A DNA stretch of 64,000 nucleotides from Flavobacteriales bacterium (GTDB taxonomy: Bacteria; Bacteroidota; Bacteroidia; Flavobacteriales_D; Crocinitomicaceae), in the NCBI GenBank assembly GCA_947497485.1, contig CANMHB010000001.1, positions 248,001-312,000 of the forward strand. Direction: 5' to 3'. The translations under genes were made by a program, and so were the position numbers. Positions 16,725 through 24,729 of the stretch are shown here, piece after piece; within the stretch, counting starts at the first letter, position 1; the number at the start of each line of letters is the position of its first letter. A model generated the notes under the pieces. It made no database searches and was not told where the DNA came from. It saw nothing but the letters and a program-made list of their open reading frames with translations.

Positions 16725-16994
16725 ATGGCACACAAAAAAGGAGTTGGTAGTTCGAAAAACGGCCGTGAATCTCATAGCAAACGTTTAGGTGTAAAAATTT
16801 TCGGTGGACAAGCTGCAATTGCAGGAAACATTATTGTACGTCAAAGAGGAACACAGCATCACCCTGGTGTAAATGTAGGAATTGGTAAAGATCACACTTT
16901 ATTTGCACTTACTGATGGCTTAGTTGAATTCAGAAAGAAAAAGGATAACCGTTCTTTCGTTTCGATTATTCCATTTGAAGCGACTAACGCTTAA
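16725..16994 (+). CDS. rpmA: 50S ribosomal protein L27
   Basis: 89-residue L27 beginning [22 protein letters not shown], with the N-terminal tail that reaches the peptidyl-transferase centre and no cleavable extension as seen in Firmicutes. The QRGTQHHPG motif is present. It is co-transcribed with rplU and followed by a rho-independent terminator 25 bp after the stop. Confidence 0.98.
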   Translation: MAHKKGVGSSKNGRESHSKRLGVKIFGGQAAIAGNIIVRQRGTQHHPGVNVGIGKDHTLFALTDGLVEFRKKKDNRSFVSIIPFEATNA

Positions 16995-17018
16995 TAAACT
17001 ACTAAAATTAATTTTAAG

Positions 17019-17047
17019 AAGCTGTTCAAATTGAACAGCTTTTTTTA
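17019..17047 (+). terminator. Rho-independent terminator of rplU-rpmA
   Basis: AAGCTGTTCAA and TTGAACAGCTT (17019-17029 and 17031-17041) form a near-perfect stem around a minimal loop and run directly into a T tract. It sits just after rpmA and separates it from lnt. Confidence 0.9.
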
Positions 17048-17108
17048 TTTTCACAAGATTCAATTCACTTTTTTAAATTTAATTTGCTAAAATTTTTAAA
17101 ATAAAAGC

Positions 17109-18713
17109 ATGCCGGTTTATCAACGTTACCTTCTTTCATTATTGAGCGGCTTCCTACTTGTTCTTTGTTTTCCTTTTACTGGCAGTATAACGGCTTTTGT
17201 ATTCATCGCGCTCGTTCCCCTTTTAATCGTCGAAAATGATCTCATTGAGCAAAATAAAAATCGCTTTCATCTATACCCACTTAGTTACCTAACGTTTTTC
17301 GTTTATAATTTTGGTACAACTTGGTGGATTTACAACTCAACTGATGTTGGAGCAATATTGGCTTTCGTATTCAACTCCCTGCTAATGGCATGGGCATTTG
17401 AGATTTACCACATTTTCCATCGGAAAATTGGAAAAGAAAACGGCATTTGGGTTCTACTAATCGTTTGGACAGCTTTCGAGTTTGTTCATTTTAATTGGGA
17501 ATTATCATGGCCTTGGTTAAGTTTTGGCAACGTCTTTTCAATTCAAACAAATTGGGTGCAATGGTATGAGTTTACAGGTGTTTTAGGAGGAACAATATGG
17601 GTTTTGCTATTGAATATTATTTTTTTCAAGGCAATAAAGAAATATTCAATTTCAAGAAAAATTAGCGATCTAAAGCAATATGCTATTTTTTCAATTCTAA
17701 CGATTGTTACACCAATACTAATTTCAGTTGTTATCTTGAAAAGACTAAATGATACATCAAAGAATGGTCGCTTTTTTGAAGTCGTTGTTGTTCAACCGAA
17801 TATAGATCCATATAACGAAAAATTCGATCCGAACATGACCGTTGGACTTCAAATGCAAAAAATGTTTTCACTAGCAAATCAAAAGGTAAATTCGAAAACA
17901 GATTTAGTTGTTTGCCCTGAAACAGCAATTAGTCAAGGATTTGTTGAGAATGAGCTGAAGGCCTATTCTTTTTATGAATTAATGGAAAAACAACTAAAGG
18001 ATTGGAACAAACCTGATCTGCTTATTGGAGCTTCTACCTATCGGATTTTTCTAAATCCTCGAACTAGGGCCAGTAAGAAAATACCAAATCAAGAGGGCTA
18101 TTTTGAAAGTTATAACTCATCTTTATATTTATCCCGAAAAAACAAAGCCTCATTTATCCATAAATCAAAACTAGTTCTAGGAGTAGAAAAAATTCCTTTT
18201 TCGCAATATTTTCCTTTTTTAGAAGAATATTCAATCAATAATGGGGGTACTTCTGGTACACTTGGAATTGAGGATTATCCTAAAATTTACAAACGAAAAA
18301 TGAATGTGGCGCCAATCATATGTTATGAGTCGATTTACGGTGAACTAGTCGCAGAACAATCAAAGCAAGGTGCTGACTTTTTATGCATCATGACAAATGA
18401 TGGTTGGTGGGATAATACGCCTGGGCATAAGCAGCACTTTAGTTTTGCAAAATTAAGGGCAATCGAAAACAGAAAATGGGTGGCACGTTCCGCTAATACC
18501 GGAATCAGTGGTTTTATCGATAGTAAAGGTAATGTAATCCAAGAATCTAAATGGTGGACAGAATCAGCCTTAAAGCAAAATATTCAAGCTCATAGAAAAC
18601 CTACTTTTTATTCCTCTCATGGTGATTACATCGGAAGAGTATCTGCCGTTTTATCTTTGATGCTTATCCCTTATTCTTTTATGATTTATCGAAGAAAGAA
18701 GCAAAAGAATTAA
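17109..18713 (+). CDS. lnt: Apolipoprotein N-acyltransferase
   Basis: Inner-membrane enzyme that adds the third acyl chain to the N-terminal cysteine of lipoproteins. The 534 residues comprise about six N-terminal membrane segments (to about 210), a periplasmic nitrilase-like domain and a final membrane helix. The catalytic triad is visible: Glu271 in CPETAIS, Lys354 in KSKLVLG, Cys405 in CYESIYGE, with the following TNDGWW motif. It would process the many lipoproteins of this organism, including GldK encoded in this window. It has its own start 60 bp after the rplU-rpmA terminator. Confidence 0.95.
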   Translation: MPVYQRYLLSLLSGFLLVLCFPFTGSITAFVFIALVPLLIVENDLIEQNKNRFHLYPLSYLTFFVYNFGTTWWIYNSTDVGAILAFVFNSLLMAWAFEIYHIFHRKIGKENGIWVLLIVWTAFEFVHFNWELSWPWLSFGNVFSIQTNWVQWYEFTGVLGGTIWVLLLNIIFFKAIKKYSISRKISDLKQYAIFSILTIVTPILISVVILKRLNDTSKNGRFFEVVVVQPNIDPYNEKFDPNMTVGLQMQKMFSLANQKVNSKTDLVVCPETAISQGFVENELKAYSFYELMEKQLKDWNKPDLLIGASTYRIFLNPRTRASKKIPNQEGYFESYNSSLYLSRKNKASFIHKSKLVLGVEKIPFSQYFPFLEEYSINNGGTSGTLGIEDYPKIYKRKMNVAPIICYESIYGELVAEQSKQGADFLCIMTNDGWWDNTPGHKQHFSFAKLRAIENRKWVARSANTGISGFIDSKGNVIQESKWWTESALKQNIQAHRKPTFYSSHGDYIGRVSAVLSLMLIPYSFMIYRRKKQKN

Positions 18714-18719
18714 AATCAC

Positions 18720-18768
18720 GAAAATAAAAAACCCATTTCAAAACGAAATTAACGCTTCAAAATGGGTT
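18720..18768 (-). terminator. Terminator on the minus strand, left over from a lost T9SS cargo gene
   Basis: Read on the minus strand, AACCCATTT (18760-18768) pairs with AAATGGGTT (18730-18738) and is followed by TTTTTATTTT. It stands 11 bp after the stop codon of the CTD relic and has the right polarity for it. It may also insulate the 3' end of lnt. Confidence 0.7.
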
Positions 18769-18779
18769 AAAAATTTATC

Positions 18780-18878
18780 TTAATTCTTGCTGACTAATAC
18801 TTTTACAATTTGAGTATTGATGCCATTATCAATTGCAACAAAGTAAATTCCATCAGAGACATTTTCAAGATTATAGAT
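18780..18878 (-). pseudogene. Relic of a T9SS type A C-terminal sorting domain
   Basis: On the minus strand 32 sense codons and a TAA stop read IYNLENVSDGIYFVAIDN then GINTQIVKVLVSKN. This is the typical last part of a type A CTD (L-x-N-x-x-x-G-x-Y-x-V ... K-V-x-V). An in-frame stop lies immediately upstream and no further coding continues, so this is the broken tail of a deleted secreted-protein gene. The original terminator is still present just downstream. Compare the intact type A CTD at 56906, which ends similarly. Confidence 0.75.
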
Positions 18879-18937
18879 TCAGTACAATAGAAAATTAAAG
18901 TGATTATTTAAAAACTTTTTACGAAATTTGAAAGACA

Positions 18938-19324
18938 ATGTCATCTAGAACTATTCATCATATTGAAATTGAAGTTAAAACCTGGTACAGGGGTGATTTG
19001 TCCAATCCTGATGGTGAAAATTACTTTTACAATTATCAAATTTCTATTGAAAATAAAAGTGAATACCGTGTTCAATTACTTAAACGATACTGGCGCGTTG
19101 ACCACCTAGCAATCGGTTCAAATATTGTTACTGGCGATGGTGTAGTTGGTGAACAACCAGTTTTAGAACCTAACCAATCATTTTCTTACACGAGCGGTTG
19201 TGAAATTTGGAATGTAATGGGCAAAATGACAGGATTCTATACCTTTAAGAATTTGGACACTGGCGACAATTTTTCAGTGGCTATACCTGAATTTAAGTTG
19301 ATTTTTCCTCCGATTCTTAATTAA
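18938..19324 (+). CDS. apaG: ApaG domain protein
   Basis: 128-residue ApaG protein, an FN3-like beta-sandwich. It shows the family features: YQISIENKSEYRVQLLKRYWRV, then VTGDGVVGEQPVLEPNQSFSYTSGC and MTGFYTF. In E. coli ApaG is linked to magnesium/cobalt homeostasis, and its biochemical role is unsettled. The last codons overlap the convergent rsmG gene by 4 bp, both stops lying within the palindrome TTAATTAA. No CorC/KsgA neighbour is present here. Confidence 0.94.
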   Translation: MSSRTIHHIEIEVKTWYRGDLSNPDGENYFYNYQISIENKSEYRVQLLKRYWRVDHLAIGSNIVTGDGVVGEQPVLEPNQSFSYTSGCEIWNVMGKMTGFYTFKNLDTGDNFSVAIPEFKLIFPPILN

Positions 19325-19941
19325 AACTTGACGTAAATAACTTTTTTCGTTTCAAAGAATTCTCCTTCGAAAAAATCTTTTAACAGATATTCTTTATGCC
19401 ATTGCTTAACTGTTTTCATTTCCTCCGTTAAGTCTCCCCCTTTTAAATATAAAATACCATTAGGTAAATTATTCTTGGAGGTTTTACTGATTTTATGCTT
19501 CACCCAAGTAATAAACTCTGGCATCTTAGTAACAGCTCGACTTATGATAAAATCAAATGATTCATTTATTTTCTCAGCCCTTTCGTGAATACCCTGAACG
19601 TTTTTCAGTCCTAAAGCATTGGCAACTTCATTAACTACTTTGATTTTTTTTCCGATGGAATCAACAAGCGTAAATTGGCAATCGGGAAACAAAATCGCTA
19701 ATGGAATACCAGGAAAACCACCCCCAGTTCCGACATCCATAATTTTAGTTTCTTTTTTAAATTGAATTACTTTAGCTATTCCCAATGAATGTAAAACATG
19801 TCTTTCGTAAAAATTATCAGTATCCTTGCGCGATATGACGTTTATTTGCTCATTCCAAAAAGCATAAAGTTCTGCCAACCTGGAAAATTGGTCGATTTGC
19901 GTCGAGGATAATTCAGGGAAATAACTTTTAATCAACTCCAA
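19321..19941 (-). CDS. rsmG: 16S rRNA (guanine-527-N7)-methyltransferase RsmG (GidB)
   Basis: 206-residue class I SAM methyltransferase modifying G527 of 16S rRNA. The N-terminal helix has FWNEQINVISRKD and ERHVLHSL, motif I is IMDVGTGGGFPGIPLAI, and FIISRAVTKMPEF follows, all hallmarks of RsmG. Loss of this enzyme gives low-level streptomycin resistance in other bacteria. It starts 1 bp after the ECF sigma gene stop, so it appears to be the last gene of a three-gene unit: glycosyltransferase, sigma factor, rsmG. Confidence 0.95.
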   Translation of the reverse strand: MELIKSYFPELSSTQIDQFSRLAELYAFWNEQINVISRKDTDNFYERHVLHSLGIAKVIQFKKETKIMDVGTGGGFPGIPLAILFPDCQFTLVDSIGKKIKVVNEVANALGLKNVQGIHERAEKINESFDFIISRAVTKMPEFITWVKHKISKTSKNNLPNGILYLKGGDLTEEMKTVKQWHKEYLLKDFFEGEFFETKKVIYVKF

Positions 19942-19942
19942 T

Positions 19943-20548
19943 TCAGATGGTATCTTTGGTTTTGTCCATCATTGCTGCAAGGAAATCACGTGCACGAAAT
20001 AACTGAGCCTTAACAGTGCCCAAAGGCAAATTCATTTGGTCTGCAATTTCTTCGTAACTCAATTCTTCAAAATAACGCTTTTCAACCAGTTCTCGGTATT
20101 TAGGCTTTAACTTACTAACAAGCAAACGCATATGATTTACACGCTGACCTTGCATGATGGTTTCTTCGGGATTAAGGTTAGAAGACCTTGCATCAATTTG
20201 AAGTCTTTCGCCATCATCCATTGTAATTCCCGCATCCATAGATGTCAGTTGAATACGCTTTTTACGAATAAAGTCGATGCAATTGTTTGAAGCAATTTTA
20301 AATAACCACGTGCTGAAGGCAAAACTCGGAGAATATTGATCTAATCTACTGAATGCCTTTCCAAAGGCCTCAATGGTAAGATCGTCTGCATCATCGTTGT
20401 TTTTTACCATTTTCAACATCATAAAATAAATGGAATCCCGGTAACGATCCATAAGTTCAGCATATGCTGCCTGATTACCCAATCGTGCAGATTCTACCAA
20501 TTGAAGGTCAAGCTTCGCTTTGTCTGATAAATGTTCGTTCTCTACCAT
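19943..20548 (-). CDS. ECF-type RNA polymerase sigma factor
   Basis: 201-residue sigma-70 family protein with only regions 2 and 4. Region 2 (about 25-90) contains DADDLTIEAFGKAF and FSTWLFKIASNNCIDFIRKKR. Region 4 (about 140-195) contains YRELVEKRYFEELSYEEIA and a helix-turn-helix NLPLGTVKAQLFRARDFL. No anti-sigma factor is adjacent, so control is not evident. It overlaps the glycosyltransferase gene by 7 bp and abuts rsmG. Its regulon cannot be inferred; surface or envelope genes are a common target of such factors. Confidence 0.92.
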   Translation of the reverse strand: MVENEHLSDKAKLDLQLVESARLGNQAAYAELMDRYRDSIYFMMLKMVKNNDDADDLTIEAFGKAFSRLDQYSPSFAFSTWLFKIASNNCIDFIRKKRIQLTSMDAGITMDDGERLQIDARSSNLNPEETIMQGQRVNHMRLLVSKLKPKYRELVEKRYFEELSYEEIADQMNLPLGTVKAQLFRARDFLAAMMDKTKDTI

Positions 20549-21678
20549 TTATAATACTTTTGACGTTCTGAAATATAGTAAAGAACAGGCATCAATAAAG
20601 CATAGAATAAGTCCCAAAAAAGGAAATAACGGACAAAACCTTTCTCCTTAAGTTGACTCAAACAACGCCCTTGAATCCACCATTTGTAAAGTAATACAAT
20701 TACAAAAAACAGGATCCCAATGATGCGAAAGTTCTCACTAAAAAGCAAAGGAACAAATGAAAACCACATTAATATTAACGACAGTGGATATATTCCTAAC
20801 AACCATTTTTTAATAACCTTGTATCTGCTTGAAGTAGAATAATGCCTCGTTTTTTGTCGAATCCAACGTGACCAATTCGGAGCGGCTTGAGAATAACAAA
20901 ATGAATCAGGATTAATATTGATTGTATAATTCGATTTTTTAGCAGCTTCCTGGATAAACAAATCGTCATCCCCAGAAGGAAGTGCATAGTGAGATCGGAA
21001 ACCGTTTACTGAATCAAAAACACGCTTGGTATATGCCAAATTCCGACCAACACCCATGTATGGAAGTTTGGCTAATGCCATAGAAAAATAGCTAACCCCA
21101 ATCCAAGCCGTATCAAAACGAATTAATCTGTTTAAAAATCCTTTGCTTTTTAAATAAGGACCATAACCTATAACGATTTGTTTGGAAGAACTAAACCTCG
21201 AGGCCATTTGACGAATCCATTGATTGCTAGTTGGTTTACAGTCTGCATCCGTCAGCAAAAAATGATCATATTTCGCTGCTTTAATCGCCAATGTTATTGG
21301 TAATTTCTTTCCCGGACGAAGGTGTTTATTTCTACCTAACTCAACAACGCGTAAATTCGCATATTGACGGCTGAATGCCGTCAACAACCAGCCGCTATCA
21401 TCAATTGATTGATTATTCACGACAATTACCTCGTATTCGGGATAATCTTGACTAAGAATGATGGGTAAATTATCGTATAGGTTGTCTGATTCATTGCGCG
21501 CTGCAATAATTATGCTTACTGGTACAAGGGGTTGATCCGAAATTGATTGATCTTGTTTATAGAATGCAAATTTGCTGTGAATAAAGGTGACGTAAATAAA
21601 CTGAACCACGCCAAATAAAATGAATACACCAAATATAATGGTGAAAATACTTAACTCAGGTTCTGGAATAATTGTCAT
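20542..21678 (-). CDS. Family 2 glycosyltransferase, membrane-bound
   Basis: 378 residues with one N-terminal membrane helix, a GT-A domain (about 45-270) and two or three C-terminal helices. Visible motifs are VSIIIAARNESDNL, the acidic LLTDADCKP (DxD-like), GDDDLFIQEA and an R/QxxRW-like WIRQKTRHYS. This layout resembles processive synthases and polysaccharide/lipid glycosyltransferases acting at the cytoplasmic membrane. Donor and acceptor are unknown. It is the first gene of the unit with the ECF sigma factor and rsmG, and is divergent from tgt. Confidence 0.9.
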   Translation of the reverse strand: MTIIPEPELSIFTIIFGVFILFGVVQFIYVTFIHSKFAFYKQDQSISDQPLVPVSIIIAARNESDNLYDNLPIILSQDYPEYEVIVVNNQSIDDSGWLLTAFSRQYANLRVVELGRNKHLRPGKKLPITLAIKAAKYDHFLLTDADCKPTSNQWIRQMASRFSSSKQIVIGYGPYLKSKGFLNRLIRFDTAWIGVSYFSMALAKLPYMGVGRNLAYTKRVFDSVNGFRSHYALPSGDDDLFIQEAAKKSNYTININPDSFCYSQAAPNWSRWIRQKTRHYSTSSRYKVIKKWLLGIYPLSLILMWFSFVPLLFSENFRIIGILFFVIVLLYKWWIQGRCLSQLKEKGFVRYFLFWDLFYALLMPVLYYISERQKYYKW

Positions 21679-21703
21679 TTTACTAATTCAGTACAAAGAT
21701 GAA

Positions 21704-21730
21704 TTGACAAATTAAATAGCCGTATCTTTG
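21704..21730 (+). promoter_or_regulatory. Promoter of tgt (TTG and TATCTTTG -7 box)
   Basis: TATCTTTG at 21723-21730 matches the -7 consensus, with a TTG at 21704-21706 (spacer 16, slightly short). The predicted start of transcription near 21735 lies after an upstream in-frame TTG at 21728, which settles the tgt start at the ATG at 21755. Confidence 0.65.
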
Positions 21731-21754
21731 CCTCAGGTATTTTTCAACATTGTT

Positions 21755-22885
21755 ATGCACTTTGATCTGATTCATCAAGATTCCAACACAAAAGCACGGA
21801 CAGGATTACTCCATACTGAACACGGCAGCATCGAAACACCGATTTTTATGCCTGTTGGAACTGCAGGAACCGTAAAAGGTGTTCATCAACAAGAATTGCG
21901 CGATGATGTTCAAGCTCAAATAATTTTAGGAAATACGTATCATCTTTTTCTTCGACCAGGAACACAAGTCATAGAAAATGCAGGTGGATTGCATCAATTT
22001 ATTGGTTGGGAAAGACCAATTTTAACAGACAGCGGTGGTTACCAAGTTTATTCGCTATCAGGAACCCGAAAAATCAAAGAAGAAGGTGTTAAATTTCAAT
22101 CGCATTTGGATGGAAGTTATCACGTTTTTACCCCGGAAAGAGCCATAGACATTCAACGCTCAATCGGAGCCGACATAATAATGGCTTTTGATGAATGTAC
22201 GCCATTTCCGTGCGAATATTCTTATGCCAAGCGATCCATGCAGATGACACACCGATGGCTTCAGCGATGTTTTGATCAAATGGAGCGAACAGAACCTAAA
22301 TATGGCTATGAACAGTCGCTGTTTCCCATTGTACAAGGTAGCGTTTACAAAGATTTGAGAACTGAATCTGCTGAGACAATAGCTTCATATAATGCTGTCG
22401 GAAATGCGATTGGCGGACTTTCAGTTGGGGAACCGGAGGATGAATTATATGAAATGACTGATTTAGTTTGTTCCATTTTGCCTAAAGATAAACCTCGTTA
22501 TTTAATGGGGGTTGGAACTCCTTGGAACATTCTTGAATCAATCGCACTTGGAGTTGACATGATGGATTGTGTTATGCCTAGTAGAAATGCTCGCCATGGT
22601 TTACTTTTCACAAAAAACGGAACCATTAACATTAAAAATGAAAAATGGGCGAATGATTTCAGTCCAATTGATGAGAGTTCCGAAGTCTGGGTTGACCAAG
22701 TATATACGAAAGCATATCTACGCCACCTAATTAAAGTTGGGGAATACCTTGGTGTTCAAATTGCAACAATTCACAACTTGTCGTTTTATCTTTGGTTGGT
22801 CAAAGAAGCGAGAGAAAAAATTAAATCAGGAGAGTTTAATGCCTGGAAAAATCAAATGGTAAAACAAATGAAACAACGCTTGTAA
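21755..22885 (+). CDS. tgt: Queuine tRNA-ribosyltransferase
   Basis: Exchanges guanine for preQ1 at position 34 of GUN-anticodon tRNAs. It has the TIM-barrel TGT signatures: LTDSGGYQVYSLSG with the general base Asp, IMAFDECTPFP, AIGGLSVGEPEDE, and MDCVMPSRNARHG with the nucleophilic Asp. Odd: the C-terminal zinc motif, normally CxCxxC before YxxxYLRHL, reads SxVxxD here, though the later TIHN histidine remains. The start is the ATG at 21755, because the earlier TTG lies in the -7 promoter box. The lptG-like gene begins directly after its stop. Confidence 0.95.
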   Translation: MHFDLIHQDSNTKARTGLLHTEHGSIETPIFMPVGTAGTVKGVHQQELRDDVQAQIILGNTYHLFLRPGTQVIENAGGLHQFIGWERPILTDSGGYQVYSLSGTRKIKEEGVKFQSHLDGSYHVFTPERAIDIQRSIGADIIMAFDECTPFPCEYSYAKRSMQMTHRWLQRCFDQMERTEPKYGYEQSLFPIVQGSVYKDLRTESAETIASYNAVGNAIGGLSVGEPEDELYEMTDLVCSILPKDKPRYLMGVGTPWNILESIALGVDMMDCVMPSRNARHGLLFTKNGTINIKNEKWANDFSPIDESSEVWVDQVYTKAYLRHLIKVGEYLGVQIATIHNLSFYLWLVKEAREKIKSGEFNAWKNQMVKQMKQRL

Positions 22886-23962
22886 ATGCTTTCTATTCTA
22901 GATCGCTATATCATTCGTAAATTCCTGTCAACATTTTTCTTTATGTTGGGAATCATCATGCTATTCGCAATGGTTTTCGATATTTCTGAAAAATTGAGCG
23001 AATTTATTTCAAACAAAGCACCTCTTTCGGCCATTCTCTTAGATTACTATTTGAATTTCCTTTTGTTCTACGGAAACATGTTTTCATCAATGATTATCTT
23101 TATATCGGTGATTTGGTTTACGGCCAAATTAGCACAAGATACCGAGATTGTTCCGATGTGGTTTAGTGGAAAACCCATTACACGCTTTTTAAGACCATAC
23201 ATCATTGGTGCAACAATTCTGATGTTAATTTCTCTAGTTTTAAACCATTTTATCGTTCCAAGGGCGAATAAGGTAAGACTTGACTTCGAAGAAAAGTATT
23301 ATCGAGATGTCATGCTAGTTGAAGATTATCACGCTGAATACCCTGGAAATCAGCTCGTTTATTTTTCAAATTACTCCAATTCCGAAGATCAAGTTCACGA
23401 TTTAACTATTCAAAGTTGGAATGACAGCAATCAACCAACACACTTTTTAAAAACGCGTTTGGCAAAAAATTATCCTGGAACAAATAAATGGCAATTAACT
23501 GATTATTACGAGAAAAATCTAGCTTTTCCAAAAGGAATAATTAAGCAAGGAGCAAAAAAAGACACTATTTTTCAATTCAAGATTGATGAGATGGCACAAC
23601 GCGAAAACGTAGCAGAATCAATGACATTTACAGAACTTCGCAAAATGATTAAGCGTGAAAAACAAAAAGGATCAGCTAATGTGCCCTTTTACGAAATCGA
23701 ACTTCACCAGCGCACATCCTATCCTTTTGCAGCTTACATATTGACAATTATCGGAGTTTCGGTTTCTTCCCAAAAAAAGCGAGGTGGAATTGGGATGAAT
23801 ATAGCCATTGGACTTGGTTTTGTTTTTGTCTACATTTTTGCCATGAAAATGATGACTGTGGCATCCTTGAATGTGGGATTCCCCGTAATATTAGCCGTTT
23901 GGGTCCCGAACTTACTCTTTAGCATCGTTGCCTATTTCCTTTATCGTTTTGCACAAAAATGA
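22886..23962 (+). CDS. LptF/LptG family permease
   Basis: 358-residue YjgP/YjgQ-family membrane protein: three N-terminal membrane helices, a periplasmic beta-jellyroll-like region (about 130-260), and three C-terminal helices. The opening LDRYIIRKFLSTFF is typical of the family. It should be the membrane partner of the LptB ATPase that extracts LPS from the inner membrane and passes it to the Lpt bridge. Whether it is the F or the G subunit is not decided. The ATG follows the tgt stop without a gap and the stop overlaps the next gene by 4 bp. Confidence 0.9.
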   Translation: MLSILDRYIIRKFLSTFFFMLGIIMLFAMVFDISEKLSEFISNKAPLSAILLDYYLNFLLFYGNMFSSMIIFISVIWFTAKLAQDTEIVPMWFSGKPITRFLRPYIIGATILMLISLVLNHFIVPRANKVRLDFEEKYYRDVMLVEDYHAEYPGNQLVYFSNYSNSEDQVHDLTIQSWNDSNQPTHFLKTRLAKNYPGTNKWQLTDYYEKNLAFPKGIIKQGAKKDTIFQFKIDEMAQRENVAESMTFTELRKMIKREKQKGSANVPFYEIELHQRTSYPFAAYILTIIGVSVSSQKKRGGIGMNIAIGLGFVFVYIFAMKMMTVASLNVGFPVILAVWVPNLLFSIVAYFLYRFAQK

Positions 23963-24729
23963 AAATTGGATTTATACTTTTACTGATTTTATCATTATCG
24001 AAATTTTCGGCACAAATTGTTAATATTGAGAATAAGCGAATTTATGACGACTCATCCGGAATAAGTGGTTCTATTTCAGCAAATTTCAGTGCTGTTCGCA
24101 ATCAGGATTTACTACTATCCGCTGGATTAAAACCTTTGATTCAATATAAAACTCCGCTTCACTATTATTTATTAATAGCCGACTGGAATTATTCAAAAGG
24201 AGCAAACAACACTTTTTCAAATGCAGGCATGATTCATTTCAGATATGCCTACAGACTCAACAAAATTGACAAACATGTCAAAAAAAGTCCGTGGAAATTA
24301 GAGGCCTATGCTCAGGTGCAGTACAATCAATTGCTTCGTCAAAAATTAAGAGCACTCAGTGGTTCTGGAATCCGATGGAAAATGTTTGATATAAACGGAA
24401 GTCGTGCTTTTCTGGGTTCATCGGCATTTTATGAATACGAAGAATTGGCAACTGAAGAAGTTATTCGAAATTTTAGATGGAGTAACTACTTTTCGTGGTT
24501 CATTTATAAGAATAACTTTTTTTTCACCGGCGTTAATTACTTTCAGCCAAAATTCGATGATTTCAAAGACACTCGATTTATGGGACAATACACAATAGGC
24601 TATCGATTAAGAACTAATATTTCTGTTCGGGCTGATTTTATGATTTTCTACGATTCAAGACCTGCGGAAAATGTAAAAAACACGGTTTTTAATAGTTCGT
24701 TTGGCTTGCAAATAGGCTTAGTTGATTAA
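23959..24729 (+). CDS. DUF2490 domain outer-membrane protein
   Basis: 256 residues with a cleavable signal peptide (about 1-19, ending KFSAQ) and alternating beta-strand-rich sequence ending in DFMIFYDSRPAENVKNTVFNS, the pattern of DUF2490 proteins, predicted outer-membrane beta barrels of unknown role. The start overlaps the LptG-like gene by 4 bp, so the two are probably co-transcribed. An envelope/LPS-related role is possible by context only. The 3' end overlaps the convergent ABC-F gene by 4 bp. Confidence 0.85.
   Translation: MKIGFILLLILSLSKFSAQIVNIENKRIYDDSSGISGSISANFSAVRNQDLLLSAGLKPLIQYKTPLHYYLLIADWNYSKGANNTFSNAGMIHFRYAYRLNKIDKHVKKSPWKLEAYAQVQYNQLLRQKLRALSGSGIRWKMFDINGSRAFLGSSAFYEYEELATEEVIRNFRWSNYFSWFIYKNNFFFTGVNYFQPKFDDFKDTRFMGQYTIGYRLRTNISVRADFMIFYDSRPAENVKNTVFNSSFGLQIGLVD

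Noticed and set aside
21728..21754. TTG start of tgt at 21728
   Set aside because: That TTG lies inside the TATCTTTG promoter box, so it is not transcribed.
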